Shown here piece after piece: positions 1 to 8,763 of a stretch of 64,000 bases of DNA; the stretch's first letter is position 1, and each line of letters opens with the position of its first letter. Under the pieces are notes generated by a model. It worked only from the letters and a program-made list of their open reading frames with translations, had not been told where the DNA came from and ran no database searches. Source of the DNA: an uncultured Treponema sp. (GTDB lineage: Bacteria > Spirochaetota > Spirochaetia > Treponematales > Treponemataceae); NCBI GenBank assembly GCA_934718065.1, contig CAKUZR010000014.1:1-64000 (forward strand). Reading direction: 5' to 3'. The translations under genes and the position numbers were made by a program.

Positions 1-247
1 CAAGTGAAAAACTTTAGGATTTTATTTTAATTTTTTTTGTTTAATTTTTTTACCCAATTTAACGAATTCACTTGACATATTTTATATACTGAAAATTTAA
101 ATAAATGTGTTTTTTTTATGCAGACGGCTGAAAATTATTGCGCATATAGCGGCAAAAACGAAGTCAAAGAAACTGGCCTGCGATAAACAAGATTTTTTAG
201 AATATTTCCTTCGGTAAGCGGTGTTTCACAAATCTGATTGTAGCAAA

Positions 248-276
248 TTTACATAAATCTTTTACTCTGCTATATT
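248..276 (+). promoter_or_regulatory. Leaderless-type promoter of the folate cyclo-ligase gene
   Basis: TTTACA (248-253), a 17-bp spacer, then TATATT (271-276) preceded by TGC (extended -10). Only six T residues separate the -10 from the ATG at 283, so transcription should start at or next to the start codon. There is no Shine-Dalgarno sequence. The remainder of 1-282 shows no convincing gene. Confidence 0.55.
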
Positions 277-282
277 TTTTTT

Positions 283-897
283 ATGGAAAATCTTTCAATT
301 GGCGAGCAGAAATCGTTTTTGCGGAAAAGGGCAAAAGCTGAGCTGAAAAATTATTTTGAAGACAAGGCGCTTTCCCTTCAATGTGCAAAAACTGTTGCAA
401 AACTTTTTACGAAAAGCAAGGAATATGCGGAGGCTGAGGCGATTTTTGCGTATATGGCGATGGACGACGAAATCGACTTGTCTTTTGTGATAAAAAAAGC
501 GCTTCAGGACAATAAAAAGGTCGCGCTTCCAAGAATGGCGGAAAAATCCAACGATATGGATTTTTATTTTATTGATTCGCTTGATGAAACTTTCTCTGAT
601 GACAATAAATTTAAAATTCTGGAGCCTTTGGTCAAAAATCAAAGGGCTGAGCCTGAAAAAATTCCTGAAAAAACTATTTTTTTAGTTCCAGGACTGGCTT
701 TCAACCTTGAAGGCGCAAGGCTTGGACGCGGCAAAGGTTTTTATGACAAATATCTGCGCAGAATTCCTGCCGGAAATAAAATTTTCTGCGGGGTCTGCAC
801 GGTGAATGTGGTTACAAAAGCTGTTCCAGTTAAAGAAAATGACTTCCGCATGAATTATCTTTTGACAGAATACGGGTTTATTTCTTTGAATCGCTAG
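283..897 (+). CDS. fau: 5-formyltetrahydrofolate cyclo-ligase
   Basis: A 204-aa protein that should convert 5-formyl-THF to 5,10-methenyl-THF using ATP, recovering folate from an inert pool in the cytoplasm. The diagnostic signature is in the C-terminal half: VPGLAFNLEGARLGRGKGFY followed by DKYL, the conserved PGxAFdxxGxRLGxGxGYYD block that binds ATP and folate. The basic N-terminus (LRKRAKAELKNYF) also fits. Length is normal for the family. The last 20 nt overlap convergently with the M16-like gene. Together with fhs at 47.3 kb it covers part of one-carbon folate metabolism, though the two genes are not linked. The start is supported by the leaderless-type promoter rather than an RBS. Confidence 0.9.
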   Translation: MENLSIGEQKSFLRKRAKAELKNYFEDKALSLQCAKTVAKLFTKSKEYAEAEAIFAYMAMDDEIDLSFVIKKALQDNKKVALPRMAEKSNDMDFYFIDSLDETFSDDNKFKILEPLVKNQRAEPEKIPEKTIFLVPGLAFNLEGARLGRGKGFYDKYLRRIPAGNKIFCGVCTVNVVTKAVPVKENDFRMNYLLTEYGFISLNR

Positions 898-3661
898 AAA
901 AAATTTGAAGGAGCGGTTCCTGCGGAAAATATTCGTCCAGAATTCTTAAAAAATCCTGCGGAGTTGAATTTAAAATTTCTTCATATTCTTCAATGTAGTT
1001 TTTCGGAGAGCTTTTTTCGGCTGAAATTATTCTTGCAGTGCCAAAATTTGTCTGCGAGCCGGAAAGTTTGTTCAAAATCCAGGCGTTTTTCGTCTTTTCT
1101 GTTTCAAAGGAAGCGTTGTTTTCCAGATTCTGTTTTAATTCAAAAAGAGTTTTTTTATAAGTTTCTTCTATATAATTGGTGTGCTCCACGTTTAAAAAAG
1201 TTATTCCAGCAAAGGCAAAATCTTGAGTTGGCGCGAACAGTTTTGTTTCTGCGCCATTGTTTTTTAGTTTTTCGGAAAGCCTGAAAAGCAGCGCATTGAA
1301 AATAGTGAAATCAGAAGATTCCGGCTGCGGCGTTTTCAGCCAGTATTGAACCGGATCTGAAAAATTTTTGGTTGGAACAAGAACGGCTGGCATCGGGCCT
1401 GCGTCCTCGGCTTTTACGTCCGTGTAAAAAAGATGCCGGATTTTCAGCGTGATTTTCCGGGTTTTTGCAGGAAAATCTGGCTCAGGAACAAATTCTTTCC
1501 GGCTGGAATTATTTCTTTCAGTTTGCGGAACAAGAATTCCCATGGATTCTTCAAGAATGTAGCGGACTGCCTCGGCATCTGTGTTTCCGGCAATCACAAT
1601 GCTGTAAAGGCTCGCGTCAAGGAATTTAGGGTAGGCGGCAAGAATGTCGTTGTACAAAGTTTTTTGAAGAATGTCTTTTTCCGAGTCAAAAATATTTCTG
1701 ATAAACTGGGAATCGTAAAAATATTTTATTGCCCGGAAAGTCATCTGGTTTACCGGGCTTGCGTCTGAAAGCCTTTTTTGCGTCTGGACTGAATAAACGT
1801 AGCTGTCTGCTTCTGCCGGCGTTATTTCACCAAAAATCAGCGCATCGGAGATTGAGCGTATGCAAAGGGAAATGTCTTCTTTTGCACATTCCACGGAAAT
1901 TCTGCTTTCTGAAAAATCTGTTTCCGCGCGGACTTCTGGAAATCCTGAAATCATTTGCTGTGTTCTGTACTTGTTTATTTCTTTTTGAATGTTTGCCGCC
2001 AGCGCGTTCGCCATTACATTCTGAAATCCCGGGCGGTTTTTGTCCGCGAGTTTTCCGCCTTCAATTGAAACGATAATCGCCGCTCCGCTGGTTGTTCGGT
2101 TCGTTTTTACAAAAACTGGAATTCCGTTTGAAAGCTCGAAATTTTTAAGAGAATTTTTGTTCTGCTCCAAAAAAATTGTCTGCGCGTTTTTGGTTTCAAG
2201 CTCTTCATGCTGAGTTTCAGATTCATTTTTTTCAGCGGAAATTTCCTTCAGCGCATTTTTGAAAAGTTCCTGAGTGAACCACGAGCCGTTTTTTGAATTT
2301 ATTTCCTCGTAGCCAAGTCGTTTGTAGTCATTTTTGTATTTGTTGAAATTTTTCGTGTTCACCAGCACAAACACAAAAGGATTTTCGTTTTCAAAGGAAA
2401 GTTTGAGCGCATTTTCGTCTGCGGATTTTATTTTTTGCGGCTGGCTCAAAAGTTTTTGCGCAAGAAGAATTTCGTCGTCATTTTTTGAAACAAGAATGTC
2501 CGTCGCCCAGAAATCTGAAAGCGAAGCCATGAAATTCGCTGAATTTGCGGTTGTGGAATTGAAATTTTCCGCCAGAATTTTTTTTGCGGCATTATATTCT
2601 TCCGGTTTTGTAATTTCCGCTGAATTCCTGATTTTTTCTATGAAAAATTCCGTCTGCTCAATCGGTGAGCGCTGGTTTTGCTCAAGCAGCGTTTGAAAAA
2701 TCAGGCGTGAGCATCCGTTCTGATGCGCCGCAGAAACATTTATATATTCCGGGCCGCGGATGTTCAGAATATGCTCCGAGCAAAGTGCTTTTTTCAGCGT
2801 TGAGAAGTCGAAGTTGAACGTGGCTGCCGCAAGATTTGCCTGAATTGAATCCAGATTCGCGTATTCGATTACAATTTGTGTCATTTCGTTGCTGAACTGC
2901 GCGTCGTGCAGAACGAATTTCCGCGTTTTTCCGCTGGCTTTTACGGCTTCCGGCGTTCCCGAGGCTGCGGCGGGCTTGTATGCGCCGAAATATTTTTCCG
3001 CAAGAAGAAAAACTTCCTCTTTTTTTAGCGGTCCGCTGACAAAAAGCGCGCTGTTCTGCGGCGTGTACCAGAATTTTCCGATTTTTGAAAGAACCGTCCG
3101 GATTTGCGCCGGAGTTGATTTTGTAAAAATCTGCGGATATATTCCGGATTCCTGTTTCCACGGCGCGTCTGAAAAAATCCTGGAGTCAATTGAAGTGTTG
3201 ATAAAAGCGGCCGGCGTTGGCGCGTACTGCATTATTTCAGTTTTTAGGGCGGAATATTCGCGGAAAATATCTTTTTCGGTGAAAACCGGCGAAAACGCGC
3301 GCTTTGAAAGAATTTCAAAAACTGAAGGAGCCAGTTCCTGCGAAACCAAAATTGTGTAGCGCGATGAATCTGCGTTGCATTCAGAAGTCAAATCCTGCAG
3401 AAGTGAATTTTCTTCCGCGCCGTATTTGAAAAGCCTTGTGTAAAGCGGAAAAAATCCAGTGTTGGAAGCGTTTTGCGCGCTGATTCCGGCGTGAACTGAA
3501 TATTCAATTCTTGTTAAGGCCGAGGAAAAATCTTCCAGCGCAAAAATCTGCATTCCGTTTTCAAGCGTGTACTCCGCATAGTTCTGTTCAGTTAAATAAT
3601 TCGGTTCTGCAAAAGCAAATGCAGAAAAAGCAAAAAACAAAGCCAAAAGATTTTTTTTCAT
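878..3661 (-). CDS. M16 (pitrilysin/insulinase)-like exported protein lacking the zinc motif
   Basis: A 927-aa protein with a cleavable signal peptide (MKKNLLALFFAFSAFAFA, then EP), so probably periplasmic. Its layout is two related halves, each with the alpha/beta M16 pattern; the N-terminal region (IEYSVHAGIS...GFFPLYTRLFKYGA) lines up with the stretch where active M16 enzymes carry HxxEH. No HxxEH or HxxEE motif is present in either half, so I infer a catalytically dead M16-fold protein, perhaps a chaperone-like partner. An upstream ATG at 3688 exists, but 3661 is preferred because it starts the signal peptide and lies 7 nt after a TATAAT. The 3' end overlaps the convergent cyclo-ligase gene by 20 nt. 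Confidence 0.72.
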   Translation of the reverse strand: MKKNLLALFFAFSAFAFAEPNYLTEQNYAEYTLENGMQIFALEDFSSALTRIEYSVHAGISAQNASNTGFFPLYTRLFKYGAEENSLLQDLTSECNADSSRYTILVSQELAPSVFEILSKRAFSPVFTEKDIFREYSALKTEIMQYAPTPAAFINTSIDSRIFSDAPWKQESGIYPQIFTKSTPAQIRTVLSKIGKFWYTPQNSALFVSGPLKKEEVFLLAEKYFGAYKPAAASGTPEAVKASGKTRKFVLHDAQFSNEMTQIVIEYANLDSIQANLAAATFNFDFSTLKKALCSEHILNIRGPEYINVSAAHQNGCSRLIFQTLLEQNQRSPIEQTEFFIEKIRNSAEITKPEEYNAAKKILAENFNSTTANSANFMASLSDFWATDILVSKNDDEILLAQKLLSQPQKIKSADENALKLSFENENPFVFVLVNTKNFNKYKNDYKRLGYEEINSKNGSWFTQELFKNALKEISAEKNESETQHEELETKNAQTIFLEQNKNSLKNFELSNGIPVFVKTNRTTSGAAIIVSIEGGKLADKNRPGFQNVMANALAANIQKEINKYRTQQMISGFPEVRAETDFSESRISVECAKEDISLCIRSISDALIFGEITPAEADSYVYSVQTQKRLSDASPVNQMTFRAIKYFYDSQFIRNIFDSEKDILQKTLYNDILAAYPKFLDASLYSIVIAGNTDAEAVRYILEESMGILVPQTERNNSSRKEFVPEPDFPAKTRKITLKIRHLFYTDVKAEDAGPMPAVLVPTKNFSDPVQYWLKTPQPESSDFTIFNALLFRLSEKLKNNGAETKLFAPTQDFAFAGITFLNVEHTNYIEETYKKTLFELKQNLENNASFETEKTKNAWILNKLSGSQTNFGTARIISAEKSSPKNYIEEYEEILNSTPQDFLRILDEYFPQEPLLQIFSSDSKK

Positions 3662-3668
3662 ACGGAAT

Positions 3669-3674
3669 ATTATA
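3669..3674 (-). promoter_or_regulatory. Extended -10 of the M16-like gene
   Basis: TGC-TATAAT on the minus strand, 7 nt before the ATG at 3661, with no Shine-Dalgarno sequence between. This leaderless arrangement decides the start codon. Confidence 0.55.
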
Positions 3675-3734
3675 GCATTTTTTTTCATATTTTCTGCAAA
3701 AACTGAAAAAACTATAAGGCAGACAGAAGTTCTG

Positions 3735-3920
3735 GATTTTTTATGAATGGAATAAAAGCGTAGGCAGAGGGCAATTTGTGAAGACTTTTGGCGATTGAAC
3801 CAATAGAAGTGCGAAGCACCCGAACCTTTACAAGCGAAGCGCGAGCCAAATCCGTCTGGAGCAAATTGAACTATGCCGAAAGCGTTTTTTCAGAATTATT
3901 TTCAAAAATCCAGAAATTCT
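3735..3920 (+). repeat. Dispersed repeat R1, diverged copy A
   Basis: Shares a core with three other intergenic copies (23.9, 25.8 and 40.7 kb): AAAAGCG.AGGCAG, TTTGTGAAGA, GGCGATTGAA, AAGTGCGAAGCACCCGAA, CGCGAGCCAAATCCGTCTG and ATGCCGAAAGCG. Internal GTGCGAAGCAC is a small hairpin. The ends are too diverged to show terminal inverted repeats, so the boundaries are approximate. An open frame runs through the copy into the downstream gene but is repeat-derived. Confidence 0.75.
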
Positions 3921-3925
3921 TTCTA

Positions 3926-3954
3926 TTTATAATGTGTTTTTTCTGTGTTATAAT
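3926..3954 (+). promoter_or_regulatory. Leaderless-type promoter of the DUF4954 gene
   Basis: TTTATA (3926-3931, weak -35), a 17-bp spacer and TATAAT (3949-3954) preceded by TGT. The ATG at 3962 follows 7 nt later with no RBS. The promoter sits just downstream of repeat copy A. Confidence 0.5.
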
Positions 3955-3961
3955 TCGGTGT

Positions 3962-6103
3962 ATGCCAAAGGTAAATTTTATTGAAAAAAAAGAAAAGATT
4001 TTTGAAATTCCAGCTGAAATTGCTAATATAATAGAAGAAAAACGAAATCTTACGGCGGAAGAAATTGCGCTTCTTGAAAAAAACAACAATACAAGCGAAT
4101 TTTCTTCCTGGGAAAATGTTTTTGTCCCGCTTGAAAAAGACGATTTTGACTGCTCTCTGATTAGAAATTCACGCTTTGAAGGCTTTGCGGTTATCGGCAG
4201 GCTTAAATACGCAAAACTGAAATACCATAGTCTTGAGCTTGAAACAGGAATTGTGAACAGCCTTGTGCGAAATTCGGTTGTTGGCAATGACAACGTTATT
4301 CAAAATGTTTCGTATCTTGAAAACTATCGAATCGGCGACCGTGTTATGCTTTTCAACGTTCAGGAAATAAGCTGCACAAAAAACGCGAAATTCGGGAACG
4401 GATATATTTTTTCTGGGGAAAAAGAGTCGGAGCGCAAGTGGATTGGCGTTGCGAACGAAAATGACGGGCGGGCGATTCTTCCGTTTGAAAAAATGATTCC
4501 GGCGGACGCATATCTTTGGTCTTCAAACCGCGAGGATTCTGCGCTGCTTGAGAAATTCACTGCTCTTACCGACAACGAAAAACAGACTGAAGGAAATACT
4601 TTCGGCGTAATCGGGAATGATGTTGTTATAAAAAATACGCTTACAATCAAGGATGTGAAAATTGGAAACTGCGCGTATATAAAAGGCGCGGCAAAAATAA
4701 AAAATGTCACGATTCTTTCCGGCGAGGATGAAGTGAGCCAGATTGGTGAAGGCGTTGAGATGGTGAACGGAATAATGAACGCCGGAAGCCACGTTTTTTA
4801 TCAGGCTGTTGCAATCCGGTTTGTGATTGGAAGAAACTGCCAGCTGAAATATGGCGCTCGTCTTTTGAATTCGTTTCTTGGCGACAATTCAACTGTTTCC
4901 TGCTGCGAGCTTTTGAACAATATGATTTTTCCGTTCCACGAGCAGCACCATAATTCCTCGTTTCTTATTGCGTCAACTGTCATGGGGCAGAGCAATATTG
5001 CGGCGGGCGCGACAATCGGCAGCAACCACAATTCGCGCAGTCCGGACGGAGAAATTGTTGCCCACCGCGGATTCTGGCCGGGGCTTTGCTCGGATTTTAA
5101 GCATAACTCGCGCTTTGCAAGTTTTGTTCTTGCTTCAAAAGGCTCTTATCAGCACGAGCTGAATGTTCAGTATCCGTTCAGTCTGCTTGCTCCGGGCGAA
5201 AACCCTGAAAGTCCGGTTCATATTCTTCCGGCCTGGTGGTTTATGTACGATATGTTTGCGATTGTGCGCAACAAGTATAAATTTGCCAAAAGAGACAAGC
5301 GTTTTGTGAAAGTCCAGAACATCGAGATGAATCCGTTTGCTCCGGACACTATGCAGGAAATTCTTTCCGCGATAAACCGCATTATTGAGCTTGCCAGTTC
5401 GCAGCTTGGCTTTGAACGCCAGGAAGCTAAAAATTTCCTTCATCAGAATCCTGCGTCAAAACTTACGCTCACGGATATGCTTTCCCAGAAGAAATTCGGC
5501 GCGACGCTGTACAAGCCGGTTCAGGGATATAAAACTTACAGAAAAATCCTGAAATATTTTGTTGTCTGCACGCTTCAGGAATACTGCGCGGCGAACGGCG
5601 TTGAAAAAATTTCTTCAGACTTGATTCAGAAAATCATGAAAATCAGGCTTTTCACAAAATGGCAGAACGTTGGCGGCCAGATTATTCCGGAAGAAAAAAT
5701 CGCGCAGCTTTTTGAAAAAATCAAGTCCGGCGAAATTTCAAGCTGGACCGAAGTCCACGAGTTTTACAATGTCTGCCAGGCTGAATATCTTGAGTTCAAG
5801 ACACGGTACGCGCTTTTTATTCTGGAGGAGCTTTATTCAAAGGAAATCAAGGATTTTACGTGCGAAATTTTCAAGGATATAGTGAACGACGTTACAATCG
5901 TTTCTGACGAAATGTATTCGGCTTCGGTTTCCAGCCGAGAAAAGGATTTTACAGATTATTACCGCTGCATGACTTACAAAAACCGGGAAGAAATGACAGC
6001 TGTTCTTGGCACGCTGAATGACAGCAGTTTTTTGAAAACGCTGAAAACCGATACGGAAAATTTCAATATTTTTGTGAAGAATGCGTTTTCTGATTTCTGT
6101 TAG
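3962..6103 (+). CDS. DUF4954-type protein with left-handed beta-helix (hexapeptide) repeats
   Basis: A 713-aa cytoplasmic protein without signal peptide or membrane segment. Residues ~90-420 show imperfect hexapeptide repeats (for example VIGNDVV, KIGNCAYIKG, VIGRNCQL) typical of left-handed beta-helices. The stretch with AAGATIGSNHNSRSPDGE and HRGFWPGLCSDFKHNSRFAS is characteristic of the DUF4954 family known from Bacteroidetes and spirochaetes. The C-terminal third is helical. Function is unknown; the helix resembles nucleotidyl- and acyl-transferases but no catalytic assignment is possible. An in-frame start at 3788 would add 58 residues encoded by repeat R1; I reject it in favour of the ATG 7 nt after TATAAT. 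Confidence 0.75.
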   Translation: MPKVNFIEKKEKIFEIPAEIANIIEEKRNLTAEEIALLEKNNNTSEFSSWENVFVPLEKDDFDCSLIRNSRFEGFAVIGRLKYAKLKYHSLELETGIVNSLVRNSVVGNDNVIQNVSYLENYRIGDRVMLFNVQEISCTKNAKFGNGYIFSGEKESERKWIGVANENDGRAILPFEKMIPADAYLWSSNREDSALLEKFTALTDNEKQTEGNTFGVIGNDVVIKNTLTIKDVKIGNCAYIKGAAKIKNVTILSGEDEVSQIGEGVEMVNGIMNAGSHVFYQAVAIRFVIGRNCQLKYGARLLNSFLGDNSTVSCCELLNNMIFPFHEQHHNSSFLIASTVMGQSNIAAGATIGSNHNSRSPDGEIVAHRGFWPGLCSDFKHNSRFASFVLASKGSYQHELNVQYPFSLLAPGENPESPVHILPAWWFMYDMFAIVRNKYKFAKRDKRFVKVQNIEMNPFAPDTMQEILSAINRIIELASSQLGFERQEAKNFLHQNPASKLTLTDMLSQKKFGATLYKPVQGYKTYRKILKYFVVCTLQEYCAANGVEKISSDLIQKIMKIRLFTKWQNVGGQIIPEEKIAQLFEKIKSGEISSWTEVHEFYNVCQAEYLEFKTRYALFILEELYSKEIKDFTCEIFKDIVNDVTIVSDEMYSASVSSREKDFTDYYRCMTYKNREEMTAVLGTLNDSSFLKTLKTDTENFNIFVKNAFSDFC

Positions 6104-6147
6104 TTGATAAGCTTGTCGAACCAATCAAAAGCCACCCAAAATAAAAA
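6104..6147 (+). repeat. Dispersed repeat R2, 3' fragment
   Basis: The sequence CGAACCAA.CAAAAGCCACCCAAA matches the end of the longer R2 copies at 28.6 and 61.4 kb. Like them it begins directly after a stop codon, here that of the DUF4954 gene. Confidence 0.65.
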
Positions 6148-6187
6148 AATCTCCGGATTGCACTAAAACCCGGAGACTGATTTTTTG
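6140..6187. terminator. Bidirectional Rho-independent terminator
   Basis: CTCCGG (6151-6156) pairs with CCGGAG (6170-6175). An A-run lies on the left and a T-run on the right, so it can serve both the DUF4954 gene and the converging aldolase gene. Confidence 0.75.
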
Positions 6188-6189
6188 AA

Positions 6190-7398
6190 TTATTCCTGGC
6201 TTGTTAGTTCCTTGAAATATTCCGTGATGTCCTTGCGCTTATCCTTTGTGTAGGCAATCGCAGTGCGCGGATGCTGGTTGAACTGGCCCGTCAGAAGATA
6301 CTGAAGGTCGTAGCCCCAGGTGATTCCGTTTTCTTTCATAGGAATCATGTGTTTTTCAATGAATTCCAGAACTGGATATTCGTTGTACTTAGGGTTTTTC
6401 AAAAATCCAAGAAGAAGTTCCATTGCGCAGTTTCCGGCTCCGCGGCCCATTGAAAGATATGTTGCGTCAAGATAGTCAACGTTGTCTCCTGCACATTCGA
6501 TTGTGTTTGCAAAGGCGAGCTTCTGGTTGTCGTGCGCGTGAATTCCGAGCTTCTTGTTGTATTTTGCGGCGTATTCTCCGTACAAGTCGCAGATTCTGGC
6601 CATTTCCTCCGGATAAATCGAGCCGTAGCTGTCAACGATGTAAATTACATCAACTGGCGACTGGCCGACCATGTCAAGCGCGGCTCGCAAATCGTTTTCC
6701 TGAACGGTTGAAAGAGCCATTATGTTGCAGCTTGTTTCATAGCCTTTTTTGTGGGCGTCTTCTATCATGTCGATTGCAGTCGGCATCTGGTGAACATAAG
6801 TTGCAACGCGAACCAGGTCAACAGGTGATTCCGCGCGCTCGTGAATATCTTCCTTGTAGTTGCAGCGGCCTACGTCTGCCATTACCGCGACTTTTACTTT
6901 TCGTTCTCCGTCGCCAACAACTGAGCGTATATATTCATCATCGCAGAATTTTGAAGGTCCGAATTTGTTCACATCGAACAGTGTCTTGTCTGCCTTGTAG
7001 CCGAATTCCATATAGTCAACGCCAGCTTTTGTGTTTGCGCTGTAAAGAGCTTTCGCGAAATCTTCTGCAAAGAAAAAGTCGTTTACAAGTCCGCCGTCAC
7101 GCAGGGTTGCGTCTACAACTTTAATTTCCGGACGATAGTTCATCATGGCAGTAACTTTTTTCATTTCAATCCTCTTTCGGCTGTCTTTCTGGGCAGTCTT
7201 TTCTTCTGTGCTTGGCTGAATGCCTATGTTTTTCAGCATTTCATCCTTGTTCTTGTAGTAATGGTAAATATTTGCCGCGGAAATGCCGCATTTTTCAGCG
7301 ACATCGCGCATTCCAATCTGCGAAGAGTCCTTTTCTTTGAGAAGCTCCTCCACCGCCGCCTTTATTTTAGCCGCAATTTCCAAGTTTGGTTTCCGCAA
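6190..7398 (-). CDS. TetR-type HTH domain fused to a DRE-TIM aldolase (HMG-CoA lyase-like)
   Basis: A 402-aa frame. Residues ~5-60 form a TetR-type DNA-binding domain (GMRDVAEKCGISAANIYHYY, then KNKDEM) without the usual TetR ligand domain. Residues ~88-400 form a DRE-TIM metallo-aldolase: VDATLRDGGLVND contains the D-R catalytic/metal motif, and GIHAHDNQ is the HxH metal motif. This is the family of 4-hydroxy-2-oxovalerate aldolase-like proteins; the substrate is not predictable. The start is TTG, supported by GGAG 7 nt upstream. A second start, ATG at 7164 with AGAGG 6 nt upstream, would make a free 324-aa aldolase of normal size. The 5' region has palindromes suiting autoregulation by the HTH. 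Single gene, no obvious operon partner. Confidence 0.8.
   Translation of the reverse strand: MRKPNLEIAAKIKAAVEELLKEKDSSQIGMRDVAEKCGISAANIYHYYKNKDEMLKNIGIQPSTEEKTAQKDSRKRIEMKKVTAMMNYRPEIKVVDATLRDGGLVNDFFFAEDFAKALYSANTKAGVDYMEFGYKADKTLFDVNKFGPSKFCDDEYIRSVVGDGERKVKVAVMADVGRCNYKEDIHERAESPVDLVRVATYVHQMPTAIDMIEDAHKKGYETSCNIMALSTVQENDLRAALDMVGQSPVDVIYIVDSYGSIYPEEMARICDLYGEYAAKYNKKLGIHAHDNQKLAFANTIECAGDNVDYLDATYLSMGRGAGNCAMELLLGFLKNPKYNEYPVLEFIEKHMIPMKENGITWGYDLQYLLTGQFNQHPRTAIAYTKDKRKDITEYFKELTSQE
7164..7175 (-). promoter_or_regulatory. Strong internal ribosome binding site within the HTH-aldolase gene
   Basis: On the minus strand AGAGG (7171-7175), 6 nt, then ATG (7162-7164), in frame and located between the HTH and the aldolase domain. 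It suggests that a separate aldolase polypeptide is also made. Confidence 0.55.
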
Positions 7399-7423
7399 AA
7401 TAATTCTCCAAATTGCAAGATAT

Positions 7424-7476
7424 TGTTAATTTAACAGTGTTTTGACTGGTTGTCAATGTTTTGTTAAAAGTGAACA
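7424..7476 (-). promoter_or_regulatory. Promoter with nested palindromes upstream of the HTH-aldolase gene
   Basis: On the minus strand a TTGACA (7452-7457), a 17-bp spacer and a TAAATT-like -10. The -10 falls inside a perfect 13-bp palindrome TGTTAATTTAACA (7424-7436). A second inverted repeat TTGAC-5-GTCAA (7443-7457) overlaps the -35, and TGTT-7-AACA (7462-7476) lies further up. The layout suits repression by the encoded TetR-type HTH. Confidence 0.5.
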
Positions 7477-7515
7477 AAAGTTTTCAATTTGGATGAAAAA
7501 TGAACGGTGGATGTT

Positions 7516-8763
7516 TTATGATTGGGATTGAATGAGTTGTTCAATAATGAAATTTAAACAGGTTTCATTATAAATATCCAGGTAATTTTCAGCATCTTGA
7601 TTGTAGTAGGAATAAAGTTTTTCTGTGTATGGAATATTGATTCCTATGCCGCTTAATTTTTTTTCAGAATATAAATTATTTGTAAATGATTCTGTAATTA
7701 TTTTCTCATAATCTTTCATAACTTCTTGCAGCGCTTTTTTTGTGTTTGAATCATAAGTTTCTGTTTCAAAAATAGATAAAAAAGATTTAAAGTCTGTGTA
7801 TTCGATAAAATTTGAATCATAGCTGTATAGATTTTCCCGGTGTTTTTTTATAACTGAAAAGTCTGTCTTTGTGTCATTTTTAATGTTGTTAAAAAAAATA
7901 TTGAATGTATTTGTGAATGATTCAAATTTATTCATATCAACTGCTGAGTAGGTGCATGAAACAAGTGTGTTTTTATATTTTTCAGAAAAATTTTCTATAA
8001 GGCTAGAAGCGCATTTTTCTGTATTCAGATTTGAGGTAAAATTTTTGTAAAGAGTTGAATAATTGCTCCCGTTTCCTGGTAGTTCTGTCTGTGAACCAAT
8101 TATAAAATCCGCACAGTCTTTTAACTGCCATAAGATTTCTATCATTTGCATAAGGCAGCAGTCAAACTGTAATATTTCAATTTTCTTGTTTTGATTTTTA
8201 CAAAATGCTTTTAAAGCAGTTGATAATTCAGTTACTGCGATAGAGTTCTCTTCTGAATAACCAGTCGTATAGTCTTGTATTACAGAGCGTGAGCTTTTTG
8301 GAATTTTGCAGTCTGGAAAAACTCCGAAACCATGGCTCCAGATATTCAGTGCAAATTTTTCTGATGGATAATATCTGCTTGTAAAATCTAAAAAATCAGT
8401 TAAAGTTGAAATGTCGGATGTATCTTTTTCTTCTAGTTCAACAATTATGTCATCATTTATTGCTGTATCCGCTTGTAATTCCAAAATTTTAGTATCGGTC
8501 CAGTTTCCTTCTGTTTTATCATATCCATTGGCTCTGTCTAATAAAACAATGAAATTGATTTTTTTTGTTCCCAGGTTTTCTTTTATTTCTTTTATATTCT
8601 TTAATGCAAATCTTTCTAAATTATTATCAGCTGCCATATATAACGCATAAGTCCATTCCGTTTTTTCATGCACAAATAGTTCTTGCTTTTTTGAATCATC
8701 AATTTTGCAACTTATAATAAAAAATGCTGTTAATAAGATAATAAAATTTAAATTTTTACACAT
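7516..8763 (-). CDS. Clostripain-family (C11) cysteine peptidase lipoprotein
   Basis: A 415-aa protein with a lipoprotein signal ending in FIISC, so anchored in an envelope membrane. Family C11 hallmarks are WTYALYMAADNNLE near residue 37, the catalytic His in NIWSHGFG and the catalytic Cys in LQFDCCLMQM. Clostripain-type enzymes cleave after basic residues; the specificity here is not known. Its start overlaps the end of the upstream serine hydrolase gene by 16 nt, so the two are co-translated. It is the last gene of a four-gene lipoprotein operon that is more A+T-rich than its surroundings. Confidence 0.85.
   Translation of the reverse strand: MCKNLNFIILLTAFFIISCKIDDSKKQELFVHEKTEWTYALYMAADNNLERFALKNIKEIKENLGTKKINFIVLLDRANGYDKTEGNWTDTKILELQADTAINDDIIVELEEKDTSDISTLTDFLDFTSRYYPSEKFALNIWSHGFGVFPDCKIPKSSRSVIQDYTTGYSEENSIAVTELSTALKAFCKNQNKKIEILQFDCCLMQMIEILWQLKDCADFIIGSQTELPGNGSNYSTLYKNFTSNLNTEKCASSLIENFSEKYKNTLVSCTYSAVDMNKFESFTNTFNIFFNNIKNDTKTDFSVIKKHRENLYSYDSNFIEYTDFKSFLSIFETETYDSNTKKALQEVMKDYEKIITESFTNNLYSEKKLSGIGINIPYTEKLYSYYNQDAENYLDIYNETCLNFIIEQLIQSQS

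Noticed and set aside
118..186. A 22-codon ORF (ATG to TAA) in the first intergenic region
   Set aside because: No Shine-Dalgarno sequence and only a poor promoter upstream; too short to separate from chance.
3788..3961. N-terminal extension of the DUF4954 protein
   Set aside because: These 58 codons are repeat R1 copy A plus promoter DNA; the ATG at 3962 follows TATAAT by 7 nt.
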